Below are positions 1 through 48,482 of a stretch of DNA of 64,000 nt, piece after piece. Made by a program: the position numbers and the translations under genes. Position 1 is the stretch's first letter. The number at the start of each line of letters is the position of its first letter. Source of the DNA: Oxyruncus cristatus (lineage: Eukaryota; Chordata; Aves; Passeriformes; Cotingidae); assembly GCA_013399855.1 (NCBI GenBank), contig VXAY01001039.1, positions 186,325 through 250,324 of the forward strand. The letters are read 5' to 3'. The notes beneath the pieces are model-generated. The model was given only the letters and a program-made list of their open reading frames with translations, had not been told where the DNA came from and searched no databases.

Positions 1-806
1 AAATTAAACTAAGTTTTTCTGATGATCCTGCTTAATTATGGAACTTCACCAAAACTAAGATTGCTGTAAAGTACAGATTCCAGCAGTCAGACAGCTCCTG
101 TCACATCAAAAGCTATTTATAATTTCCAATATTCTTACAGCAGTTCTCAGAATCTAGTAGCAGCTTTACAGTGTGCAGCTTCTTGCAAATATGGCCCCAA
201 AACAGAATCCTGGGGAGCAAAACGATTTACTGGATAATAACTCGGGATCCAGAAAAAACAGTTAAAAACACCACAAACAAAGAGCAACTACTTCAAACAC
301 TTTGAACAGCACTCCTGAACTCAGTATGAATTAATCACAGACTTAGTAGCAGCTTTCTGAATTTTCTTTTCTTAACAGCTGTAGACTGACCTCTGCAGCT
401 CCTGTTGAAAGGCCATTTCCAAATGCACTCCGGGCAAGCTCACAGAACTCTCGTGCAATTTTCTGTTTGTTCTGTTTCTTAATAAAATCTGAATACACGT
501 GTAATACTGAGCTAATAAGAGCTTCCACCCATTAACAGTAACACAACAAGCTAATTCTATCACAGGAAAAAGACAATGTTATCAGGTGATATCCACTTGA
601 AATTTCTTTCCACTCTCTGCTGCAGAGAAGCCTCTCCTTTCAGAGTCTGCACTAACAACAGGTGGTAAACAATTGGTAATTCTTTTGGTAGTATTTCACT
701 TACCAATTCATAGTTACTGAGACACACAGAACGGGTAACACACATTTTTAAATTTAAGTTATGTTTGCTTCTTATTTCTTTTGCTATACTGTATAATGTC
801 CAAGTG
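1..806 (-). other. POLR3A 3' UTR and downstream flank
   Basis: AT-rich sequence after the POLR3A stop. I see no AATAAA or ATTAAA on the minus strand here; the nearest weak form is TATAAA at 116-121. The 3' UTR may run past the window edge. A spliced-exon-like open stretch at 391-511 is listed separately. Confidence 0.5.
391..511 (-). other. Possible exon of unknown gene or POLR3A 3' UTR
   Basis: Minus-strand open segment of 121 nt between a cttattag acceptor and a GAG|GTCAGT donor, reading VLHVYSDFIKKQNKQKIARE then FCELARSAFGNGLSTGAAE. The composition and hydrophobic spacing look like helical-repeat protein, but I recognise no family. It lies 300 nt past the POLR3A stop, so a chance open frame in the 3' UTR is quite possible. 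Confidence 0.2.
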
Positions 807-32931
<32,125 letters not shown>

Positions 32932-32961
32932 CTAAAATGGCAAGCACACACATCCCTAAGC

Positions 32962-33360
32962 ATCACAGAATCAATTAGTTTGGAGAAGACCCCTCAGATC
33001 ATTCAGTCCAACCTATAACTGAACACCACCATGTCAGCTACACCATGGCGCCAAGTGCTTCCAGTCTGCCCTTAAATGTTTAATCATCCTTTTGGTGAAG
33101 AAATTCTTCCTGATGACCAAACGTCTTACAGTACAGCTTGAGACTATGTGCTCTTGTCCTATCCATCGTTGCCTGGGAGAAGAGACCGACCCCCACCTGG
33201 CTACACCCTCCTTTCAAGACGTTGTAGAGTAATTAGGGCCCCCCTGACCCTTCTTTTCTCCAGGCTAAACACGCCCAGCTCTCTCCGCTGCTCCTCACAG
33301 GACTTGTGCTCCAGATCCTTCACCAACCCCGCTGCCCTTCTCCGGACCCGAAAGTACTCG
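32962..33360 (-). mobile_element. CR1 LINE fragment, minus sense, in POLR3A intron 1
   Basis: Begins with the reverse of the CR1 3' terminus (tcacagaatcaattagtttg), then gatcattcagtccaacct, cttcctgatgacc, cctgggagaagagaccgac and ctccaggctaaacacgccca. Sense matches POLR3A transcription. It lies just downstream of the missing exon 1. Confidence 0.9.
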
Positions 33361-33611
33361 AAAGCAATGTAAAGGTGGTTAAATTGATTCACAACAGTGC
33401 TGAAACACGATCTTTTCAGATAACCATAAAGAATGAAGCTGCTTTGCGGTGAGTTGGTGATTGATATTCCTGGGCACCCCCACACCTGGGCACAGGCACA
33501 GCCCAGCCCGTGTCAGTGCCTCTCCACGCGGAACCGCCGCGCCATCACCCCCAACTCCCCCGCCCTCCGCACCGAACCTCTCCCCAGCTCAAGTGGTTCC
33601 GCCCCGTCTCG

Positions 33612-33656
33612 NNNNNNNNNNNNNNNNNNNNNNNNNNNNNNNNNNNNNNNNNNNNN
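33612..33656. other. Assembly gap (45 N)
   Basis: A run of 45 N inside the GC-richest part of the window. POLR3A exon 1 (about 44 coding nt plus 5' UTR) was not found in any flanking sequence, so it probably falls in this gap. The real gap size is unknown. Confidence 0.95.
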
Positions 33657-33686
33657 GGGCGGGCCGGGCGGCGCGGCCTCCGCGCG

Positions 33687-33705
33687 CAGCGCCCCCTGGC
33701 GGCCC
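33687..33705 (+). promoter_or_regulatory. CTCF-like binding motif
   Basis: CAGCGCCCCCTGGCGGCCC agrees with the vertebrate CTCF core (reverse form TAGCGCCCCCTGGTGGCCA) at 16 of 19 positions, with the central GCGCCCCCTGG intact. It lies beside the gap, upstream of the presumed POLR3A start. Binding itself is inferred. Confidence 0.6.
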
Positions 33706-33803
33706 CGGCGGAACCTGCCGTGCTAGGAGCGCGGACCGGGCACAGAACGGGGCGGGTTGGGAGCAATCACAGTGGGGCCACCGGGGTACACCGCCCCATT
33801 CGA

Positions 33804-34140
33804 GAAGGGTCACCCCTTGCACATGACACAGGGTTGTGTCCAGCCCTGGGCATCTCCAGTGAGCGAGACTCCACACGCTCTCTGGGTGATCTGTTCCAGC
33901 GCACAGTCACTGCACAGTGAAGAAGTTGTTCCTCGTGCTCAGATGGAACTTCCTGTGCAGCAGTTTCTGACCGTTGCCTATTATCCTATTGCTCAGCACC
34001 ACCAAGAAGAACCTGGTCCATTCTCTGACAGCTCCCCTTTAGATATTTATACATATGGACGAGGTCCTCTCTCAGTCGCCTCTTCTCGAGGCTGAATAAG
34101 CCCAGCTCCCTCAGCCTTTAACAACTCCTCAGCCACGCTC
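33804..34140 (-). mobile_element. CR1 LINE fragment, minus sense, between POLR3A and RPS24
   Basis: Shows reversed CR1 landmarks: cctgggcatctccagtgagc, gagactccacacgctctctg, gatggaacttcctgtgcagc, ccgttgcctattatcctatt, gatatttatacatatggacg and aggctgaataagcccagct. It splits the GC-rich promoter region. Confidence 0.9.
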
Positions 34141-34454
34141 AGGCCATGACTTTGTGCGTAGCGTCCCAGTAGCAGCTCCAGCATAGGCTGCACAGAGGCG
34201 GAGCCAGACCCACGGCAGCGCCGGCACACAGCAGGAGAACTAAACTAAACTGAATTCAGCTAAACTGAGCTCAGCCAAGCCGGGTCGAGCTCGTCCCCTC
34301 GCTCCCACAGGACACGACGACACTCAAGCTGGCTCGGCTCCCCTCCGCCCCGAGGCCCATCAGGCACACAGAAACCAGCCCTGCCCAGCCCGGCTCTGAA
34401 TAAGACAGCCCCACGCCCGGCCCCGCCCCGTAGGGAGGCCCCCGCGCCGCCTTA

Positions 34455-34517
34455 TGATTGGCCGGGGGGCAGTACCGGCCTTTTCCCCGCCGTGTCGCTG
34501 CCGACGGTACTGCCGCC

Positions 34518-34520
<3 letters not shown>
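34455..34520 (+). promoter_or_regulatory. RPS24: RPS24 core promoter, TOP start and 5' UTR
   Basis: An inverted CCAAT box (ATTGG, 34457-34461) lies just upstream of CCGGCCTTTTCCCCGCC. The C at about 34480 followed by TTTTCCCC fits a 5'-terminal oligopyrimidine start, the mark of ribosomal protein mRNAs under growth (mTOR/LARP1) control. This leaves a 5' UTR of about 38 nt before ATG in the context gccgccATGg. No clear TATA box is seen. Confidence 0.7.
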
Positions 34521-40850
<6,330 letters not shown>

Positions 40851-40853
<3 letters not shown>

Positions 40854-40886
40854 TTGAACATTCCTCAGATGGAAAATGGATCACAG
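40851..40886 (+). other. RPS24: RPS24 stop-bearing exon 5
   Basis: 36-nt exon after a long T tract (tttttttttcag), starting TAATTGAAC and ending TGGATCACAG before gtatga. Joined to exon 4 it gives an immediate TAA. The TGGATCACAG ending matches my memory of the mammalian 22-nt stop exon, supporting equivalence. Confidence 0.8.
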
Positions 40887-41720
40887 GTATGACTTGAGAA
40901 TGCTTTGTAAGTGTAGACATTCAGCAGTCCAGTTATTATGATGACGTAGGTCTGAAGTTGATTTATGCAAAGACGGTGGTACTTGTGCAGACGCAGAACC
41001 AAGTGCAAGAGTTTAAGACCAGGAAAGAATATTTACAAATGACTTTTGTAAACTACTACTGTCAGTTACTACTGAATTAATAGTTTATGTGACTTTGACT
41101 TACGTGAAATGCCTGATTAGTGTAAAGACTGAAATAATAAATTGGGCAGTTCACATTTACTGTTCCTAAAGCTGCTGATTATTTAGTCTAACTGTAAGGA
41201 AGGCTTACATTTTTCACTTGTAGGTATGCTAAAGAGAGGATAGTAGACCTTGGTTTCTATTGTCTTAAATAAAGTAGTATGATAACTATTTTCAGAAGAG
41301 ATTTCTGTTGTTTTCTTACACTTAATTCAAGTAAATTCCTTGTAAACAAACATGATACTCTTACAGATAAGTCCCTGTATTTTTGCTTCAGAAACCTAAG
41401 TGCTGTGTTCAGTAAGTGTTCAAGAAAAAAGTGGTTTTGTTATAAATGGTCTGTCTGGGAGCTGATACAGCATGTGTAGTGTCTTAAACAGAAAGCTGTC
41501 AAAGCACTTGTAGTTTGTTGAGCTCTTCTGCAGAAATGCTGTAATGTGGGCTCTCATTTATTGCCATGACAGTGCTGTGAAATTTTAAACCTTTTGCTCT
41601 TAAAAGAAGAGCATGTGGTTCACCTGATTTGACTGGGAACCAGTTTTTCAGGCTTTGTAAGTGTATTAGTGTAAAAATTGTTTTAATTTTGTGGTAGTAA
41701 TGTATTTTTTTCCTTTACAG

Positions 41721-41832
41721 TCTGCATCCTTCTATGAAGAAGTACAGAAGGAATTATTCTGGAAAGCAGAACCTGTTCATCTGACTTTAATATCAAATAA
41801 ACTGTGTCAATAAAATGCTGATTTGTCCTATA
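41721..41832 (+). other. RPS24: RPS24 terminal exon, 3' UTR
   Basis: Starts after tcctttacag. Noncoding when exon 5 is included. If exon 5 is skipped, the frame stays open for 30 codons (SASFYEEVQKELFWKAEPVH then LTLISNKLCQ) to TAA at 41811-41813. The 3' end is estimated 15-20 nt after the second poly(A) signal. Confidence 0.75.
41796..41814 (+). promoter_or_regulatory. RPS24: RPS24 polyadenylation signals
   Basis: Two AATAAA hexamers at 41796-41801 and 41809-41814, 7 nt apart. Confidence 0.85.
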
Positions 41833-44800
41833 GTTTTGATTTAAAAGCTACTGTTTGTAAAGTTTGAGAAGTTCAGCATAGGTGCACTGTTTACACTGTA
41901 TTAAAATTTTGAAATGCTTTCTACAGGTAGTAGTATGAACTAATTCCAAGCAGGCAGTGTTATTTCATGCAGATAGACAGGCTTTTGTCATCTGTTTTTC
42001 AAACTGTGGTTTGGAAAGTCCTTATAAGATGTTCCTGTTTGGCTGCCTGATTTGTATAGACCTGTAGAATACATCGTAAGGGAGAACAAAACGTGTACAC
42101 AGAGATACTCAGAACTGCCTGCTTCCACAGTTGTGATTTTTGGTAGGGAAGGAGTTGGACATGACCTGTTTTTGATTCCCAAGTTGTCAGGACAGGCCCT
42201 GGGGTCTGTCTCTGGCCTGCCAGCTGTGTAGTACACCCCTAATTTTTCATCTGGTAGTGTTAAAGGAGCCATTTAAGATAGAAGCAAGGGCATTCTGGTG
42301 CAGGTGTTTTGAGAAGCAAGCAAAATACAAGTTTTATACTCTAAGGAGGACTGAAACAGATTGCAGGTGTAGCAGCTGTGGTGTTTAAGGTTATGACTTT
42401 ATTATCTAAGTACAGTATTTTTGAATTGTACTACCATTGTACTTAGGCAGCACATTGTAATGCGGGAAAGGTATTTTTACTGTTTGGGAGAAGAAACCAA
42501 CACTACCATAGTTAAGAGCTGTTAAAGTGGTTGGAAGGGGATATTGTGCAAGATCTGCTAAGTATAGATGAAGCACTTAATGCCTTTTCTAGTATCTTCA
42601 GTCTGAGTCCTGAACTAGTGGAGTTGCTGTTGCCTGTATTCAGGAGCATCACACTATTAGCTGTACCATAAATTCCCTGTACCTCATGCTAGAGTTTTTT
42701 TACCTTTATTGATGTTAGTAACTGGGAGTAATAGGCACTTGGTCTGGTGAAAGGGCACTTGGGTTTCTTAAAACCACAGGTGAACTAGTGATACTAGACG
42801 AAGGGAGTGGAAAAAAAAAGTTGGTCAGTTCTAAAATGGATTTGATTCTGAGGTCCTTTGGAAGTTAAAAGCCTCTTGTCAGGCAGGACTTCAAAGATAA
42901 ATACCTATTGGATGTTCTTCCTAAAGGAATGTTCTGAATGTATGTTCAAGTAGCAGGGTGTGCAGCAGCAGTGGGAGCTGCAGGATGAGCTCTTGGTGGG
43001 AACCTGAGATGAGAGGCTGTGAACTGCCGAACCTTTGCATAAGGAAGGGCATGAAGACACAAAAATGGTGGCACTGGACACTCAAGGCAGCAGGAGCTGA
43101 GGAGGCATGTGCTTAGACTGTCAAGGGGTAAAAGCCCAGGAGTTCCTTAGTTAGGGGGCCCTCCTCAGAGGTACCAGTTGGAGCTTCTTGTGTGTTACTA
43201 TGCCATGAATAAATGGCTTTATGGAATGAGACTTCTGAGACTGCTATGGGAAGCCTGGGGCTGAACTGGTAAGGGAACCTGGTCTGACTGAGTGGGTGTG
43301 TGGGGGCCACCTGCTGTGGAGGGGCTGCCAACTAGAGAGAGCAGTGAAAGTCTCTGGCATTGGGAATGTGACTGCCAGAGAGTCTCATGAATGGTCAGAC
43401 CAGAAAGTTCTCTTAAACAAAAGAATTGCTAGAGCAGTATTAAAAGTGCGATGTGTGTACTTTGATACAGTATGTGCACTGTATTTTGGAGTCTTTTGAG
43501 TCGGTGAGTAAACTTCAGATAACTGAAAACACTGTAAGGGATATGAAGCAAATGTTAGGAACATAAGTCTTAGAATCTAAAGCTGTTTCAAGGGTAGTAT
43601 CTGCAGTAAACCCTTTACATATATAAAAGGAGAGTCATGCTATTTAGTGTAATGGAACAATCACTAGGGGGTGGTGTGAACACAGCAATATAAATACAAG
43701 GAAGACTTATATAGCAATTTTCATAGAATAGGCTGAAAGGAGGTCAAATTATCACCTGCAAAAGATGTCAAGTCCTTTGAAAATATGCATTAAAAATAGT
43801 TGTGTTTAGAAGCTGAGGCTTTAAATGTTCTTGTTTCACTCTTGAATTCAATGGAAACCACCAGTTTCAGTGAAGACCATACAGTGAGTGTTTTCCAAAT
43901 GTTTACTACTTGAAAACTGTAGAGTGCTGGCACAAATTCTAGTTGCTCTTTTCAAAAGCCTCCTTATCTTAGTTTTGTGCAATCAACAAAGGATCTATAA
44001 ATAAGTGCTGTCATAGGGGTATGTGTCTTGCATAGCCTTGATGTTCTGAGTTTACGCAGAGTACTGTCCCAGGGGCGTCTGCCTCTAGAAGCAGAAATTA
44101 ATTCTGGAGTTGGAGTATTAAAGGTTCCCTTCTTCAGTTTTGTAATGTCTTATATTCTACTTATTAGAGATTTATGTGGTACAGTAACTTGCCAAAGGAG
44201 ATGGACTGAACTAGATAATTGCTTGGTGCCATAAGTTGGTATTTGATGGCCCATTTTGATTGAAGATTGACAGCAAAAAACAGGTAGTGAATCCATAAAG
44301 CAATTAACTCTTGTTGGAAGGTTAGGTTATAACCACATATCCATAAGCTGTACTCTGGTCTTGCAATATGAACCGTTAAGCACAAAAAATGGGGAAGGGC
44401 TCAAAATGACATAGACCTAGAGCTAACTGAACAAATCAGATCGGCCTGTTGGAGTTTGTCCATTATTCTGCAACATTCTGTGTTGATGTGGCTACCCTTT
44501 CTCCTATCATTCTTCTTGGAAAAGAGCAATCAAACGAATGGCTGTCATCTGAAATCTTGGTGCTTCAGTGGTTGGGAGTTGTGAGCAGCTCTTCAGTGAG
44601 TTTGTGTTCTGCCAACATTTTGCCCATATGCATTCCAGTCTAAGCAGTGTGTAGCAGGTATTCTGTAATTCAGAGGTTTAATGCACACACTGTGCTGTGC
44701 AGACTCTGGGTTAATCCCCTTTCCTGTGGGAGGTGAAACAATTAAGTGGCACTGAAATCTGCACTTCTTTCCCTACTGTGTGCTGAAGGAACCCTTTTAT

Positions 44801-47800
44801 TTTCTGCCGATCTTGGCACATCCCATCATCCATAGGTAGTAGTTTTGTCACTGTTGCCTGCTTTCAGACTTTGGCCTGGCCCTCATATTTCAATATCTAA
44901 AGTATTTTATCAGTCTGGAGTCCAGATTAGACTGAAGGGATTTTAGAGACCAGGTTCTAAATTAATCTGGCGGTGAGCAATCTCAAACTGATAGACGTGG
45001 AAAGTCTGTTATTAACCACCATTTATAAAGGCCTGGACTTGTTGGAGTTGCACACACAGAAGATGTTTGGTATTTTCTGTAGGAAAGACTTAAAGCTGTG
45101 TAGCCAGTCTAGTAAGAATAAATTAAATCTTTGTGTGAAACACTTGGAAAGGTGTACAGAAGCTTCAGGGCTTGCCTTAAATGAAACTGGATCAAAGTGG
45201 TCCAGCTTTTTGCTGAGGTTCCATTCCTATGTTCAGTCAGATAGATATGGCACAGCCAGGCAGTGGTGGCTCCTGTCTGAAGGAGATTGTTGTAGTGAAG
45301 GCAACAGACAAACTACAGCATATCGGAGAAGGACTTAGCAGAGTCTGTCTTGGCGTCGCAGAAAAAGATAACTGTGATAAAGATGAAGGTTAGTAAAATT
45401 TGATATCACCTGTGCAAAATGAGGTGGTTTGGTCTAGGGACCGGCTTGTAACAGCTTTGAGAACAAATACTGAGGGGAAGAAATGAAGCTAATATCGTCC
45501 GTGTCTTGAAATAAATGAGGCATAGTATGCTATGTGATGTGGGTTCTTTCTATTGATAGACAATGTGTCATTTAAGGACTAAAGTATTTAGGTCACTATC
45601 AAATCTGTTTGCAACAGTCAGATGAAATTAACTTCTTCATATTATTCTGGTCAATTGCTGTAAAAAACGAATTTTTAATGTCATTGGTTTCCTACACAGG
45701 GGAAATGGAACATTGTCCTGTAGCAGCTGTTGATACTAGATGCATACACTGAGTTTGAAATTCCAATTGTGAATGATCCCTGCTGATTCACTTCTATTTG
45801 AGCAAAACAAGATTGACTGAACCTTTTTGAGGTGATTATTTGGATACTGCTAAGACATCAGATGAGAGTAGTTATTTTTTTTTTTTTTTCTGTGAATTCT
45901 GGCAAAATTTCATCTGAGCAGGTGAATTCTCCAATATAGGTGGCAAACATTTCTTTTGTTCATCATGTTCCCGATACAATATCAGGGGGACCAAGTTATT
46001 TCTATGAATGTATTTTTTACAATGCCTCTAAGATGTAAATTGAAAAGGTTTAAGTAACCTTTGACAAATCAATGTCAGGAGCAGGCACATCCAAGTACAT
46101 TAATGCCTCTGGACTCCTTCATTTTAAAGGGATTAAATGGAAACTTAGGTTTGTTGTTAGTATTTTTAAACTCTAGTTATGTCTTGAAAATATTCCCTGT
46201 GGAATTTTATCCTCATTTCAAATTCAGTAAGTTTCCTCATAGTGTTAGTCTTAGCTCTCTGTAAAGGCTGTAGCTAATGGAACAGCTGCACAAGTGGCTA
46301 AAAGACACATCATGTGCTGGAAGGTAAGTGTATTTTCCAAGAGCTGGCCATCAGCAACCAATAATAAACCTCCATCTTCCTTTCAAGTTACTGCTGTTCA
46401 TACACAGAGATCTTAAATAAGCTCAAGTAGTGTGCTGAGGCAGGAGGAGATTCAGAGCACCTATAGCTTCTCTTAACATAGTAGCTATTACACAATCAGC
46501 AAAAATCATGTGAGTGCCATGCATCACTGAGGTAGATGACAACAGTTTGTACTTGTGTTCATCGGGTTAAAATGCAGCTTGTTATTTAATGAAGCTGGCC
46601 AGACTGCAAACTGACCCCCATTAGGAGAAACATGCTTCACTGCCTTTCATGATGATCTGATTTGATTGTACTGGAGCTGCTACCCTGCTATCATTTTCTG
46701 TCATTTTTTGCTAGCCTGTTTGTTAAGCCAGGCATCATTTGTGTTGATTTGATAACAGGTTTAAATCACTGACAATAAAACTTTTCTGTGACAAATGACC
46801 TCAGATCCATATCTCTTGCACAGTTTTGGCTGTAAGTAGGAAATTGGGACTGACACTTTCCTATTTCAGTGTTTTCTGTCTGGTTTAACAGCCCATGTAA
46901 AAATTACAGTGAAAGCAGCTTAATATTTTTCAATTAAAGGGGGGGAGGAAATTCGATTTTTAAGATGTTAGTTAATGGTTCTTGCATAGTTTGTTTTATG
47001 GTTCTCTTTATAGTATGATGGATCCTGCTATGAAGAAGGTATTTTTTTTTTTTTAAGGTAAGCAGAGGGGTATAATAAAACATGAGAACTGACAGATTTC
47101 ATGTTTTGAGTATTTATTTCAATTGATCACTTCTGGTTATTGAGGAAAGGTTGATCTAGGCCCTACTTAAGGGTTTTACAAAAGGAAAGACTAACGTAAG
47201 GACGTAGGATTGGGAGAAACTGCTTCCTATTCACACACAAATATTCAACTTTTAGGGTTTTTTTCCAGGAGTTAATTAAAATTAGAATATATTTTTCCTA
47301 GCATTGAACTCCATAATGCTTGTATAAATAAGAATGAAGGACTGTACTCAGGCATAAACCACAGAAAACATGGTGAAATTGAATTGTCCAGAGTCAAAGA
47401 AAAGCTGAAAAGTAAACATCTGGCATTAAAAAGGGAATAAATGCAACATGCATCATTTTTTTTTCTCATTTTTATTAACCATGAACATCTACACAGACAT
47501 AAATGTCTGTTAGTTGCCTTTCATGACTCTGACTTGTGCTTTTGAAAAAATAAATCTCCTTTTGGTGTGGTAAATGCTTGCTTTACAATACTTTTTGTGG
47601 TTCTAGAGTGTTCTTTGGGCTCCTGGCAGTACTTCATTGGTGTGGCATGTCTGGTGACCTGGGTGAAAGCCTTGGTGTAGGACTAATAAACATTTTTATA
47701 GAAGCTTTAACATGGTGTGCTACACTGACCAATCCTTGGAAAGTCTCTTTAGGAAAACCTACACTGGTTTTGAAGACAAGTGGGACACTCCTGTGGTCCT

Positions 47801-47943
47801 GGCAGGATGTCATCAGACAACCTTACAATTCCCTATAAGGCTGGAATGTTCTAGCATTCCCGCTTCACAGATGAAGCACATAAGGATAAAGTATGAAGAT
47901 TTTTTTTTTTTTAAGTACCTGACTGCTTTAAATGCATAGAAAA
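41833..47943. other. Intergenic, no gene seen
   Basis: AT-rich DNA downstream of RPS24 without recognisable coding exons; open frames are short and look like chance. A more GC-rich block at about 42950-43330 with AATAAA at 43208-43213 looks somewhat LTR-like but was not assigned to a family. Confidence 0.6.
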
Positions 47944-48237
47944 GGAGAGTGAGGGGGAGACCTTATTGCAGTTTACAACTTCCTTGGGAGGGGCAGGCAC
48001 TGATCTCTTCTTCTCTGTGGTGACCAGTGACAGGACCTGAGGGAAGTTGTGACAGGGGAGGTTTAGGTTGGATATTTAAAAAACAGGCTCCCCAGGGCAC
48101 TGGTCACAGCACCAAGCCTGACAGAGTTCAAGAAGTGTTTGGATGATACTCTCAGGCACATGGTGTGACTCTTGGGGATGGTCCTGTGCAGGGCCAGGAG
48201 ATGGACCAACTCAGCATATTCTGTGATTCTGTGAAAT
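47944..48237 (+). mobile_element. CR1 LINE 3'-end fragment
   Basis: CR1 landmarks: gaccttattgcagtttacaa, ggaggtttaggttggatatt, acaggctccccagggcactg, aagtgtttggatgatactct, ending attctgtgattctgtg. Confidence 0.88.
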
Positions 48238-48261
48238 GTACTTCTGTACAAATAAATAAAC

Positions 48262-48482
48262 AGGATGCTTCAGCTGAAAGGGAACTGCAACGAACATCTG
48301 GTCCAACTGTCTGACCCATTCAGGACTGACCAAGTTACAGCATGGCATTAAGGGTGCTGCCCAAAAGACTCTTAAAACCCTGACAGGCTTGAGGCAGCCT
48401 GTTACAGTGTTTGGCCGGCCTTGGTAAAGAAATGCTTTCTAACCTCCAGTCTAAACTTCTCCTGGTGCAGCTTTGAATCTCC
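48262..48482 (-). mobile_element. CR1 LINE fragment, minus sense
   Basis: Reversed CR1 3' region: catctggtccaactgtctga, catggcattaagggtgctgc, cttgaggcagcctgttacag and gtaaagaaatgctttctaac. It lies tail to tail with the plus-sense copy about 25 nt away. Confidence 0.75.

Noticed and set aside
33500..33560. Minus-strand ATGGCGCGGCGG as alternative POLR3A start
   Set aside because: The frame stops after ten codons and has no donor in the phase needed by exon 2.
33433..33920. Several long open frames through the N gap, both strands
   Set aside because: Length is an artefact of undefined bases and GC-rich, stop-poor sequence; none matches POLR3A exon 1.
44973..45338. 121-codon plus-strand open frame in the intergenic part
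   Set aside because: Composition and sequence resemble no protein family and no gene structure surrounds it.
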